Positions 26,596 to 35,078 of a stretch of DNA of 64,000 nucleotides are shown piece by piece. Source of the DNA: Myxococcales bacterium (lineage in GTDB: Bacteria; Myxococcota; UBA796; SXON01); assembly GCA_009692585.1 (NCBI GenBank), contig SHYX01000001.1:164749-228748 (forward strand). The letters run 5' to 3'. Every line of letters starts with the position of its first letter. Position 1 is the first letter of the stretch. A program made the position numbers and the translations under genes. The notes under the pieces are model-generated. The model ran no database searches. It was not told where the DNA came from and was given only the letters and a program-made list of their open reading frames with translations.

Positions 26596-28337
26596 GGCTC
26601 CTCCTCCGCGTCGAGGTAGCCCAGCTCGATAAGCGCAGCCCGCGTTGCGGCGTCCATCGCCGCGGGCTCGGTGGGGCCGCCGTGCCGGAGGATCTGCGCC
26701 AACACCGCGGCGCGGACGTTCGCGTCGGGGGAGGGGGCCAGATTCTGCAGTTCGCCCGGGTCGCTGAGCAGGTCGTAGAGCTCGACCGGCCCGGTCTGTT
26801 TCAGCAGCACCTTGTGCCCGCCGCCCCGAAGCGAGTGGTCAACCGGCGGCTCGTCCACGAATCGCCCCGCGGTGGTCGAAGACACAACCGGCGTCGCGAC
26901 ACAATCTCCGCCAAGCAGCGTGCTTGCCAGCGACCGACCATCCGGCGTCACCGCGTCCGGCAGGCCCGCCAGCTCCAAGAATGTGGGCGCGAGATCCACA
27001 CCTCCCACCTGACAGTCGAGGCGTCGCCCCGCCGCGACGTGCCCCGGCCAACGCACGGCGAGCGGCACGCGCAGCGACGGTTCGTAGAGGTCGTCGCCGT
27101 GGTCGAAGAGCACGCCGTGTTCGGTGAGGCTCTCCCCGTGGTCGGCGGTGACCACGACGATCGTGTGGTCCAGCCGATCGCCGAGCGCGGCCAGCAGCGC
27201 GCCGACTGCATCATCGACGGTGGTTACCTCGGCGTCGTACGCGGCCCGGAGCCAGTCGACGCTGGTTATGGCGCGCGCCGACGGCGGCCAGAACGGAGGG
27301 AGCGCGAGCGGCGGACCGTCCGTGGGCGGCGCGCCCAGCGTGGCGTGCGCCGAAACGTAGGGCCCGTGGGCATCGTAGAGGTGGACGAACGCAAAGAAAG
27401 TCTCATCACGATGCGCCGCCAACCACGGCCCCGCGCGGGACAGCAGGCGGGCGGCGTTGCGTTCCCGCAAGGCGTGCTCCCGCAGCGCGACCTGGTTCCA
27501 CGCCTTGACCAAGGTGAGCGACTCGAGCCCCGGCCAACGCCCGAAGTCGTCGTCCCACACGTCCATGCCCTGCGACCAGCCGTAGCGTCCGTGCAGCGGG
27601 AAACCCGAGACGAAGCCCGCGGTGAGGTAACCCGCCGCCCGGAAGCGTTTCCAGACCAGCGGTCGCTCGCCGAGCCGGGTTCCGTTGCTCAGAATGCCCG
27701 AACGAAAGGGCGCCACGCCGGTGAACATCGCCAGGTGCGACGGCTCGGTGATCGGCGCGGCGGCAACGGCCTGATCGAAGACCGTTCCCTCAGAAGCCAA
27801 TCGCTCCCAGGTGGGCTTCCCGCCGACCGCGTCAGCCCGGGTGGTGTCCATGCTGATCACCAGCACGCTCGGGCGTGGCGACGGCGCGCCGCGCCGAGGC
27901 AGGTCGCGCACCACGGCCAGGAGCAGGCAGGCGGCACCCATCACCACCAGCGGACGTAGGGGGAGGCGCGGCAGTAGCATCGCCCCCGCGGCGCCGCCGA
28001 GCAGCGCGGCGGCAGGGACGCCCAGGAAGACCCTGGGATCGCGCACCAACTCGTTGAGGACGAGCTCGTAGCGAACCGTCACCGCGGCCACGAGCGTGCC
28101 GCCGACGGCCGAGGCGACGTGGCGAGCGAGCGCCGGCCGGGCCAGGCGCGCCGCCAGCGTGGCCAGGAGCGTGAAGGTCGCGGCGATCACCACCGTACCG
28201 GCAACCAACGCGGCGCTCGCCCCGAGTTCCAGTCCGCGTGACGACGACGAGCGGATCGCGGCTTCCAACGCCCCCGCGGCCCCGCCCACCGCGAGCGCCC
28301 ACCGGAAGTCAGCCATCGCAGGTCGAAGCGGGTCCAC
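26592..28337 (-). CDS. Membrane-anchored alkaline-phosphatase/sulfatase-superfamily enzyme
   Basis: This is the second paralogue of the pair, with up to 581 residues. The start is GTG 28337 or, seven codons later, ATG 28316. About five N-terminal helices are followed by the catalytic domain: SVLVISMDTTRADAVGG (metal site), PITEPSHLAMFTGVAP with Thr197 at the nucleophile position (counting from 28337), VVTADHGESLTEHG and SLRVPLAVRWPGH. It lacks the repeat-derived insertion of its neighbour. It is first in a three-gene overlapping run (28337 to 22334). A role in transferring or removing phosphate-linked groups on envelope glycans is inferred from the membrane anchor and the YfhO neighbour. Confidence 0.8.
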   Translation of the reverse strand: MDPLRPAMADFRWALAVGGAAGALEAAIRSSSSRGLELGASAALVAGTVVIAATFTLLATLAARLARPALARHVASAVGGTLVAAVTVRYELVLNELVRDPRVFLGVPAAALLGGAAGAMLLPRLPLRPLVVMGAACLLLAVVRDLPRRGAPSPRPSVLVISMDTTRADAVGGKPTWERLASEGTVFDQAVAAAPITEPSHLAMFTGVAPFRSGILSNGTRLGERPLVWKRFRAAGYLTAGFVSGFPLHGRYGWSQGMDVWDDDFGRWPGLESLTLVKAWNQVALREHALRERNAARLLSRAGPWLAAHRDETFFAFVHLYDAHGPYVSAHATLGAPPTDGPPLALPPFWPPSARAITSVDWLRAAYDAEVTTVDDAVGALLAALGDRLDHTIVVVTADHGESLTEHGVLFDHGDDLYEPSLRVPLAVRWPGHVAAGRRLDCQVGGVDLAPTFLELAGLPDAVTPDGRSLASTLLGGDCVATPVVSSTTAGRFVDEPPVDHSLRGGGHKVLLKQTGPVELYDLLSDPGELQNLAPSPDANVRAAVLAQILRHGGPTEPAAMDAATRAALIELGYLDAEEEP

Positions 28338-28358
28338 GCCCCAAGGGGCTAACCAGAA

Positions 28359-28552
28359 ACGGGGGAAGACGCTCGCCGCGTCCTCCCCCTACCATCGCCT
28401 ACCCTCCGGCCTCCAAGCTACGCTTTCCGGCCTACGGCGGCGGTCGGGTTGGGTAACCCGCCCGCCGGGCGACTCTCCCCCACCTGGGCGTCACCCATGC
28501 CGCAGCAGTTTCATGGCCCTGGGAGCCGGCGCGTCCCGAAGGGCGGCATGGA
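28359..28552 (-). repeat. Dispersed modular repeat, full inverted copy
   Basis: Order on the plus strand: M1 hairpin GGGGGAAGACGCTCGCCGCG, M2 CTCCGGCCTCCAAGCTACGC, a palindromic core around GGGTTGGGTAACCC, and M3 TCACCCATGCCGCAGCAGTT, CCCTGGGAGCCGGCGCGTCC, GGCGGCATGG. The order is identical to 18210-18432. It lies immediately upstream of the phosphatase-pair operon. Confidence 0.8.
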
Positions 28553-28600
28553 GGACTATCATGCGACAGGGGGAGAGGGCTCGCCGCCCTCTCCCCCTAC
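28545..28600 (-). repeat. Dispersed repeat, second M1 module abutting the first copy
   Basis: GGCATGGAGGACTATCATGC leads into the hairpin GGGGGAGAGGGCTCGCCGCC with CTCTCCCCC. It starts where the preceding copy ends, so the element boundary can be read from the junction. It is the closest relative of the copy inside the 24670-26595 gene. Confidence 0.8.
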
Positions 28601-29107
28601 GGCACGCGATCCACATCGGGCAACAGCACGCCTACAAGGGCAACATGTTGGCGATTTTCGCCCGCATCTGGGCTGAGAGCCCCCGGACACCGCCGAGCGA
28701 CTGAGCATCCAGGCGTCCAGCCCCGCTACGAGCGGCCGGGCGTCGAGGTGGCGGACCTGTGGCGATGGTCGAGTGGCGCCTCCACCAGGCCCGCTTCGAT
28801 GGCGAAGAGGTCACGCCGCGTGCCCCGCCCGAGCCGCGCCGCTCGGGGGTGGAGTCGGCCATCGCGCCGCTTGCCGTCAGGTCGCCGCCTCCCGGGCCGC
28901 CGTTGGCCACCTCCCGCGCGAGAGCGGCAGCCACACGTCAACCCGCTGCAATAGACCGCGCGCCTGCACGCCCGCAAGGAACGCGGCTCCGAGCTTGAGG
29001 TCGACGGGGATGACGGCACCATCTAACCTAAGTGCGTAGCGATGTAACCCATCTTCTATAGTAGTTACCTACTGTTTCTCCCGATCCGCATCGCGTGGTG
29101 TGCGTGG
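28601..29107. other. Non-coding or decayed stretch
   Basis: No convincing gene is present. A short plus-strand frame ends HAYKGNMLAIFARIWAESPR at a stop near 28702 and may be a remnant. Bases 29020-29090 are noticeably A/T-richer than the rest of the window (CTATAGTAGTTACCTACTG), unlike coding DNA here. Confidence 0.4.
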
Positions 29108-29192
29108 CGCTCTCCTCCTCTCCGCAGTCCCCCATGTCGCATCGTCGGTTCATGCCCCTGGGAGCCGACGTCGCGGCGGCATGGGGGCTATC
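29108..29192 (-). repeat. Dispersed repeat, M3 module alone
   Basis: CTCTCCTCCTCTCCGCAGTC, CCCCATGTCGCATCGTCGGT, TCATGCCCCTGGGAGCCGAC and GGCGGCATGGGGGCTATC match the M3 block of the full copies at 18352-18432 and 28480-28552. M1 and M2 are missing, so this is a truncated copy. It lies about 50 bases upstream of the lipoprotein start at 29240. Confidence 0.75.
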
Positions 29193-29239
29193 CGGCGACG
29201 CCCTTCCCACCCGGCCGTCGCTGCGCTATTCTGCGTGTC

Positions 29240-29884
29240 GTGGTGCTGACCTTTCTGCTTCCGGCGTGTGGCTTTACGGCGCCAGCTCCCAACGATGATC
29301 CCGTCGTTTCGATCACCTCGCCCGAACAGGGTGCCGATTTCCACGAGTACGAGCCCCTGACCGTCCTCGCCAGTCTTGCTGACGACCAGGGGGCGTCTGA
29401 TCTGGCCCTCAGTTGGTCGATCGAGCCGGATCCGGGAACCATCGGCAACGAATTCCGGTCCGAGGACGAAGCGTCGCTGTACCTGGGTGACGGCCTCCCG
29501 CAGGGCAGCTGGAGAGTGGCCATCCTGGTGGTGGACGAGTTCCAGGCGGCGGCCGAGAGCACACTCACCCTCCAGATGGACGAGAATGCTCCGCCCGTGG
29601 TGCGCTTCGACGAACCGCAGCCCGACGCCGAGTACGGGGCGGGAGACTCCGTGGGCGTGTCGGTCACGGTCAAGCAGCGTGACGACGACATGAGCAACAT
29701 CACCTTGACCTGGGGAGGCTCGGCCGCGGGCGCCGCCGAGGCGCCCGATCGGCCCAACGCGGACGGCGCGGCGATCTTCTACATCGACGGGTTGGCGCGC
29801 GGCCGCCACGAAATCACGGTCACGGCCTCTGACGGCGTCAACGACGATACCGATGCGGTCGCCTTCAGAATCGCGGCGGGGTGA
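29240..29884 (+). CDS. Lipoprotein with two Ig-like/PKD-like repeats
   Basis: The 214-residue protein starts at GTG 29240 and has a signal peptide with lipobox LPAC (Cys10). Two tandem beta-sandwich repeats follow: DPVVSITSPEQGADFHEYEP with its WSIEPDPGTIG strand, and PPVVRFDEPQPDAEYGAGDS with its LTWGGSA strand. Each starts with PxVxxxxPxxGxxF and ends with a (T)VxVxDxF-like strand. Domains of this kind mediate adhesion or scaffold secreted proteins. No enzyme motif is seen. It stands alone upstream of the protease cluster. Confidence 0.8.
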   Translation: MVLTFLLPACGFTAPAPNDDPVVSITSPEQGADFHEYEPLTVLASLADDQGASDLALSWSIEPDPGTIGNEFRSEDEASLYLGDGLPQGSWRVAILVVDEFQAAAESTLTLQMDENAPPVVRFDEPQPDAEYGAGDSVGVSVTVKQRDDDMSNITLTWGGSAAGAAEAPDRPNADGAAIFYIDGLARGRHEITVTASDGVNDDTDAVAFRIAAG

Positions 29885-30097
29885 TCGGGGCGGCGCCGCC
29901 GACCGCAGCCGAAACTACACTACGGCCCCCGGGCCGACGCCTCCTGCGGCAACCGCGGCGCGAACCGGACGCCGAGCTCTTCGATGCTTCCAAGGCGCCC
30001 GCCTCCATCAGGATGACGCGCATGCGAGCCCACTCGACGATGCCGCCGCAGAGGATCGGGTCTTATGCGACGATTCCACCGAGACGCTTGGGTATCG

Positions 30098-30550
30098 TTA
30101 CTCCCTTGAAGTCCGGACGCGCGGGGCAAGGTCGCGCAGCTCGGCGAGCGCGAACGACGTGGCGGGTCGCTCGCCGTCCAAGAACGACAGGCCCGAGACA
30201 TCGCGCACCGCATCCTGTCCGGTGACGTGGAACAGGCCCTGCCCGAGCGAGGCGGGCCGATGGTCCCGCAGGAACACGAAGACGCGCTCGCCGAGCACGA
30301 CCGACGGCGCGCCCGAAATGGTCAGGCAGAGCTCGTCGACGCAGCCGCCGGGGATCCACACCTCTGCGAACTCGTTGGTATCGACCAGATCGAGGGTGGC
30401 CACCGTCCAGATGAATGTGCCGGTGTACACGCTGCGAACGTCCACGACGTCGCCGAACGCGGTCGCGTCGCTCAGCACGGCGAGGTCGGCCGGGTCGAGC
30501 GACTCGGCGGCCAACGTGGCGTAGGCCTGGAAGGCGAAGGCGAGGATCAC
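30098..30550 (-). CDS. Exported protein co-encoded with matrixin-like protease
   Basis: The protein has 150 residues. GTG 30548-30550 overlaps the stop of the protease gene (GTGA). The signal peptide is VILAFAFQAYATLAAE. The mature part is beta-rich (GDVVDVRSVYTGTFIWTVAT, WIPGGCVDELCLTISGAP, GERVFVFLRDH) with a Cys pair. The pattern resembles a small extracytoplasmic beta-barrel. It may be a partner, inhibitor or substrate of the protease; this is inferred from coupling only. Confidence 0.65.
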   Translation of the reverse strand: MILAFAFQAYATLAAESLDPADLAVLSDATAFGDVVDVRSVYTGTFIWTVATLDLVDTNEFAEVWIPGGCVDELCLTISGAPSVVLGERVFVFLRDHRPASLGQGLFHVTGQDAVRDVSGLSFLDGERPATSFALAELRDLAPRVRTSRE

Positions 30551-31260
30551 GAGATCTCCTTGCGGCGACGAACGGCCAGAAGCGCCGCGGGGATGAACGC
30601 GAACAGGCTCGCCGCGGGGGCACTGCTGCACGACTGGAGCGCACGAGTCTCAGGGGTGTCGACCTCCTCCGCATCGAGCGCAGGGTACAACCACCTCGCC
30701 ACCGCGATGTCGCTTGCACCGAGGTCGCGCTTGTGGGTCTCACCCGACGTGGCGCTCGGGAACATCGTGGCCTCTTCATCCTGTTCGTCATGCCCGAAAC
30801 CGAGCGCGTGGCCGAACTCGTGCGCCAGCGCGTTCTGTAGGTCGCCGCCCACCGCACCATCGAGGCTCCATTGGTGATCGCGGGTGTTGATCACCAGGTC
30901 GAAGTCCAGGATCGTCCCGTCGGCATCCGACCAGGTGCTCGTCAGGGCGAGCAGATCTTCGGTCGCGACCCATTTGTCGGTGAAGAACACCACGTTCTCG
31001 CCGTCGTAGCCCCCCTCCAGTCCGCTGTTCACGCCGCGGAAGCGGTACTCCACCTCGGAGTCCTCCACCCACATCCAGGCGCCGGCGCCGGCAACGATGG
31101 CCGCGACGGTACCGTCCTCGTCCAACCCGGCGCTGTTCGCCGGGTCCGCCACGAACGGAATCGGCATCGAGGCCCAACGCAACCGCGCGCCCTTCGCGTT
31201 GGTCAGGACCTGATCCTCGGGGGTCGCGAGGGCCAGGGTGGTGAGCACGAGGAGCAGCAT
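30547..31260 (-). CDS. Secreted matrixin-like zinc metalloprotease with MYXO-CTERM-like tail
   Basis: The protein has 237 residues: signal peptide MLLLVLTTLALA, then a metzincin catalytic domain with His147-Glu148-x-x-His151-x-x-Gly-x-x-His157 (HEFGHALGFGH), as in matrixins (M10). Upstream are LRWASMPIPFVADPANSAGL and DFDLVINTRDH, which fit the N-terminal strands of the family. The C-terminus is SCSSAPAASLFAFIPAALLA followed by VRRRKE: a Cys, a helix and a basic tail, as in MYXO-CTERM sorting signals that anchor and process surface proteins in myxobacteria. ATG 31260 is supported by the signal peptide. It is divergent from the calpain-like gene 109 bases away. Confidence 0.85.
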   Translation of the reverse strand: MLLLVLTTLALATPEDQVLTNAKGARLRWASMPIPFVADPANSAGLDEDGTVAAIVAGAGAWMWVEDSEVEYRFRGVNSGLEGGYDGENVVFFTDKWVATEDLLALTSTWSDADGTILDFDLVINTRDHQWSLDGAVGGDLQNALAHEFGHALGFGHDEQDEEATMFPSATSGETHKRDLGASDIAVARWLYPALDAEEVDTPETRALQSCSSAPAASLFAFIPAALLAVRRRKEIS

Positions 31261-31369
31261 CACGACCTCTCCCGGGGGGATCGGCACGCGGCTGACCGCA
31301 GATGAGGGCCAACCGACACTGGAAGCTGGCGGTCCAGCCCTCCGTCGGGTAGCCTCATCTGGAGGAATC

Positions 31370-32896
31370 ATGCTCCAGCACTCCAGCCGACCACCTGCCC
31401 GGCAACGCAAAGCCCCAGCGAACGAGCAGGATGGCCCCGCTCCGAGGGCCGATCGGCAGTCGCGGCTTGGAAATTCGGCGATCGCCGGGCAGACGGCCGG
31501 CAGCGACCAGGGCGGTGCCCTCGGCAACGACGAGCTCTCGTCGTGGCTGGACGCGGATGTCGAACGCGAAGCGCCGCACGGCGCGTCGACCGACAGCCTC
31601 GGTCCGTTGCGCAGCGCGAAGGTCAACACCGGTACTTTCGGTGCCCTGGTGGGCAAGACCGACAAGGTCACCCTGTTCATGACCGCTGACATGAAGGCCG
31701 AAGCGTTCAAGGTTGTCGACGGCACGCCATGCAAGGTGCTCGAGTTCGACGGCAAGAACGGGTCGATGCTGGTCGAAGTCCGCGTCGGCAAGGACGCCAA
31801 GAAGGCCTGGGCGCCACGCGCTCTGTGGTCCGACCAGCCCGGACTGAACAAGGACGATGACGCCCCCGCGCTCCGAGACGACCTGGTCTACGCCTACCAG
31901 AAGGGCGACCACACCCCCGTCGACCCCAAGGGAACCGACACCGCCCAGGGCGCGATGGGCGACTGCTACTTCATCGCGTCGATGGCGGCGGTGGCCAACG
32001 CCAACCCCCAGACCATCAAGGAGGCGATCAAGTACAACGCGGCGAAGGAGACGTACACCGTGCGCTTCTACGAAGAGTCGCACGGGGGCGCCGCCAAGCC
32101 CGTCTACATCGAGGTGGACGCCTACCTGCCCACCTCCCAGGGCGACCGTGCCGACCCCGCCTATGCGGGCGACGCCGGCGGCAAGTTGTGGCCGGCGATC
32201 ATGGAAAAGGCCTACGCCAAGTGGAAGGGCGGGTACCAGGCCATCGGCCAGGGCGGCTACGGCGCCCAGGCCATGGCCGAGTTGACCGGCTCGCGCAGCA
32301 AGGAGCGGCGCCCGTCCTCGATGAAGGAAGAGGAGGTCGTTCCATACTTCGAAGACGCAGAAAAGGACGGAATGGCGATCTACGCCGCCGTCGAGGACTC
32401 CCGCGCCTCGGACGTACAGGCGCCCTTCTCGGGCGTGGGTGACAAGCTCACCGGCTCCATCTCGCACTCCCACCGGTGGAACCACGTGGTCCCCGGAACC
32501 ATGCAGATCGCCGACAAGGCTGGGAAGATGAAGGGCACGATCCGGGACAACGGCAGCGAACACCAGCCGGCCGCCGGGCTCGTCGGCAGCGCCGTCTCGG
32601 CGGGCACTGTCGACTACAAGAAGAACACGATGTCGCTCGCGATGAAGCCCGGGCAAGGCCCCAGCAAGGGCGAGGACCTCGAGTTGCGCTTCAGCTACCA
32701 GGGCGTAGTCAACGTGGCCAAGCTGCTCGTCGCCAACCATGCCTACGCGTTCGAGGGCGTGGTCAACGGAAAGGAGCTTCAGTTCTACAACCCCTGGGGC
32801 ACCTGGCAGCCCAAGCCGGTCACCGCCGCCGAGTTCCTCAAGCACTTCACCAACATCTCCACGAACAAGGCCCCCGCGGGCTCCACGCAGAGCTGA
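31370..32896 (+). CDS. Calpain-like (C2 family) cysteine protease
   Basis: The protein has 508 residues. ATG 31370 is preceded by a strong GGAGGA ribosome-binding site. Residues 1-120 are a low-complexity N-terminus containing RLGNSAIAGQ, followed by a small beta domain. The calpain core follows: QGAMGDCYFIASMAAVANAN with Cys199, GGKLWPAIMEKAYAKWKGGY, LLVANHAYAFEGV with His457, and LQFYNPWG with Asn474. All three catalytic residues are present, so activity is likely (calcium dependence unknown). There is no classical signal peptide, so it is cytoplasmic or exported by another route. It is first in a tight four-gene run ending at 35078. Confidence 0.85.
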   Translation: MLQHSSRPPARQRKAPANEQDGPAPRADRQSRLGNSAIAGQTAGSDQGGALGNDELSSWLDADVEREAPHGASTDSLGPLRSAKVNTGTFGALVGKTDKVTLFMTADMKAEAFKVVDGTPCKVLEFDGKNGSMLVEVRVGKDAKKAWAPRALWSDQPGLNKDDDAPALRDDLVYAYQKGDHTPVDPKGTDTAQGAMGDCYFIASMAAVANANPQTIKEAIKYNAAKETYTVRFYEESHGGAAKPVYIEVDAYLPTSQGDRADPAYAGDAGGKLWPAIMEKAYAKWKGGYQAIGQGGYGAQAMAELTGSRSKERRPSSMKEEEVVPYFEDAEKDGMAIYAAVEDSRASDVQAPFSGVGDKLTGSISHSHRWNHVVPGTMQIADKAGKMKGTIRDNGSEHQPAAGLVGSAVSAGTVDYKKNTMSLAMKPGQGPSKGEDLELRFSYQGVVNVAKLLVANHAYAFEGVVNGKELQFYNPWGTWQPKPVTAAEFLKHFTNISTNKAPAGSTQS

Positions 32897-32899
32897 CCG

Positions 32900-33559
32900 A
32901 TGGCCGAATCGTTCGTCCGCATCGAGCCGGGCTCACCGATTGCCGCTCACCTCGTCCATGGGGCCGTGGTGTGCCTGGGCGCGGGTGTGCACATCGAATC
33001 GCTGGTGATCGCGGCCAGCGTCACGCTGCGGGGCGAACCGGGCGCGGTGCTCGACGGCGCCCGCGCCGGTCCGGTCGTGCAACTCGACGAGGATGAGTTG
33101 ACCGTCGTCATCGAAGATCTGGTGCTCCGCGGTGGCGCCGGGGAAGCCGGTGGCGGCGTGCGGCTGTCCGGACGGAGCGAACTGACGCTCTCCCGCTGCA
33201 CCGTGGAGGGCAACGAGGCGATGCTCGCCGGCGGCGGCATTGGCGGCGGCATCTACCAGAGTCGCGGCATGCTCCACCTTCGCGACTGCCGGCTGCGAGG
33301 CAATCGTGCGCGCACCGCCAGCGACTACGCCATCGTCGGCGCCGCCCGCGCCGAGGTGCGCGGCGGCAGCTTCGCCGGCGACATCGAGGTGCTCGAAGGC
33401 GCCGAGCTCACCCTGGTCGGGTGCACGGTCGCCGGACACGTGGGCGCGCGGGGAACGACCACCCGAGCGCCGGTTCTGCTGCTTCGGGGGGCCCACATCG
33501 CCGGCGGCGTCGACAACGATGCGAATCTTCCCGCCGCCGTCACCGTAGAAGACGGGTGA
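32900..33559 (+). CDS. Right-handed beta-helix protein
   Basis: This 219-residue protein starts three bases after the calpain-like stop. Repeating strands (SLVIAASVTLRGEPGAVLDG, VVIEDLVLRGGAGEAGGGVR, LTLSRCTVEGNEAMLAGGGI, LHLRDCRLRGNRARTASDY) show the 20-25-residue coils of a parallel beta-helix, like PbH1/pectate-lyase-like repeats. No catalytic residues for polysaccharide lyases are visible, and there is no signal peptide. Tight spacing suggests it works with the protease, for example as a cognate inhibitor, chaperone or scaffold. That is inference. Confidence 0.75.
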   Translation: MAESFVRIEPGSPIAAHLVHGAVVCLGAGVHIESLVIAASVTLRGEPGAVLDGARAGPVVQLDEDELTVVIEDLVLRGGAGEAGGGVRLSGRSELTLSRCTVEGNEAMLAGGGIGGGIYQSRGMLHLRDCRLRGNRARTASDYAIVGAARAEVRGGSFAGDIEVLEGAELTLVGCTVAGHVGARGTTTRAPVLLLRGAHIAGGVDNDANLPAAVTVEDG

Positions 33560-34656
33560 TGCCGCGCGCCCTGCTGCTGCTCCTGACGACCGGGTGTCTG
33601 ATCGACAGCTCCCAGTCGGGCGTCGTCTGCGACGGCGAGGTCGTCAGCGAGACGCTCGCGCTGACCAGCGATGCCGACGGCGTCCTCGAAATCCCCGTCG
33701 CGGTCGATGACAACGACGACGCCTTCATGGTCACCACCGCCCGGCGCTCCGGTACCCTGAGCACCGACGGCGTCGTCGACCCAGCCGCGGCTTCGCGGCT
33801 GGACTGGGAGGATTGGATCGACACGCGCGACTCGCTGACCAACGCGTTCTTCGCCACGACCGAGGTGTCGGTCCTGAACTGGCCGGTGCGGGCCGAGGAC
33901 GGCCCCCTCAGCCCGGGGGAGTGGACCGTTCTGGCTTCCACGCTCGACGGAGAGGGCTACCCCAGGGGCGAGGCCGACGCCGAGGTCACGGTGGTCCGCC
34001 GCTCCTGTCTGCCAGGACGCGCCACGCTGATCGCGACCATCGCCTACGCCGACAGCCTGGATGCGGACCGCGTGGTTTCCGGGGCGGTTACGACCGCGGC
34101 CGAGCGCTGGGCCGAGCTCTTTGGGGCCTACGGCATCGACCTGGATCTCCGCTACGTCCGCGCCGACATCGACGGCAGCATCGCCGAGCCGTTGATGGGC
34201 GACGAGGAGTACGCCGCGATCTACGAGGAGATCGGCGAGGGCGTCGTGGTGGTGATCGGCGAGGATGTCGCCGGCTTCGCCGACCTGTACGGAGAGGCGG
34301 GGGGAATTCCCGGTCCTCTCGTCCCCTCGTCCCACTCTGGCGTCGCGGTGAGTTGGCTCGTCCATGCCGGCACCGACGCGGTGTTTTCCGGCGACGAAAT
34401 CGAGGTGCTCGCCGAGACCATGGCCCACGAGGTCGGGCATTACCTCGGGCTTTTCCACCCGGTCGAGAGCAACTGGAAGGGCTGGGACGCGCTCTCCGAC
34501 ACCAAACGCTGCACTGCCACTGGCGCCTGCGAGGCCGCGCTCGCCGACAACCTGATGTTCCCCTACCCGGTCTGCGGAAACAACTCATGCACGGCGCAGA
34601 CGGCGCTTTCCGACGACCAGGTTGGCGTCCTCCAACTCAACGTGGGGTTGCGATGA
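33559..34656 (+). CDS. Zinc metalloprotease lipoprotein
   Basis: The protein has 365 residues. ATG 33559 overlaps the previous stop (TGATG). Signal peptide PRALLLLLTTGC has a lipobox, so it is likely a lipoprotein. Residues about 35-155 are a beta domain. The metzincin motif is His290-Glu291-x-x-His294-x-x-Gly-x-x-His300 (HEVGHYLGLFH), followed by PVESNWKGWDALSDTKRC and DNLMFPYPVC, where Met and Cys suit the Met-turn and disulfides of pappalysin-like (M43) proteases. It is distinct from the matrixin at 30547. Third in the run from the calpain gene. Confidence 0.8.
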   Translation: MPRALLLLLTTGCLIDSSQSGVVCDGEVVSETLALTSDADGVLEIPVAVDDNDDAFMVTTARRSGTLSTDGVVDPAAASRLDWEDWIDTRDSLTNAFFATTEVSVLNWPVRAEDGPLSPGEWTVLASTLDGEGYPRGEADAEVTVVRRSCLPGRATLIATIAYADSLDADRVVSGAVTTAAERWAELFGAYGIDLDLRYVRADIDGSIAEPLMGDEEYAAIYEEIGEGVVVVIGEDVAGFADLYGEAGGIPGPLVPSSHSGVAVSWLVHAGTDAVFSGDEIEVLAETMAHEVGHYLGLFHPVESNWKGWDALSDTKRCTATGACEAALADNLMFPYPVCGNNSCTAQTALSDDQVGVLQLNVGLR

Positions 34657-35078
34657 TTCTGTTCGCCGTGTCGCTGGCCCTGGCGGGCCCCGTCTATGAT
34701 CTGCTCAAGCTGCGCGACGGGGTGGGCTGCGACGCGCTCGGTGAGGCCACTCCGGCGCTTCGAGACGAGCTGCTGGCGGCAGCCGCGCCCGACGTGTTGC
34801 CGGCGTCGGTGCCGCAGCGGGCCGCGCTGTGCCTCGCGCAGCGGTTTCCGGCCGACGCCTCCGTCCGGACCACGCTGGTCGGCTGGACCGACGACCCGGC
34901 CCGCGTGGGCCAGGTGCTCTTGCTGCTCGCGAACACCGAGGGGCTCCGCGATCCGCTGGCGACCGAGCTGGTGACCGCCGCCCTGCTGGCGCCGGACGAA
35001 CGGGTGCGGGCGCGCGCGCATCGGGCGACCGTGCACCCCTACGGCGTGGTGCCGACCACGGGCGCATCGCCGCCGTAG
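34653..35078 (+). CDS. Small exported helical protein
   Basis: The protein has 141 residues. ATG 34653 overlaps the metalloprotease stop (ATGA). The signal peptide is MILFAVSLALAGP. The mature part is alpha-helical with HEAT-like character (ALRDELLAAAAPDVLPASVP, VGQVLLLLANTEGLRDPLAT, RVRARAHRATV). No domain is assigned. Its last 40 bases overlap the tail of the convergent pal gene on the other strand. Confidence 0.65.
   Translation: MILFAVSLALAGPVYDLLKLRDGVGCDALGEATPALRDELLAAAAPDVLPASVPQRAALCLAQRFPADASVRTTLVGWTDDPARVGQVLLLLANTEGLRDPLATELVTAALLAPDERVRARAHRATVHPYGVVPTTGASPP

Noticed and set aside
24670..28337. Calling the two enzymes formylglycine sulfatases
   Set aside because: The Cys/Ser-x-Pro-x-Arg modification motif is missing; Thr occupies the nucleophile position in both.
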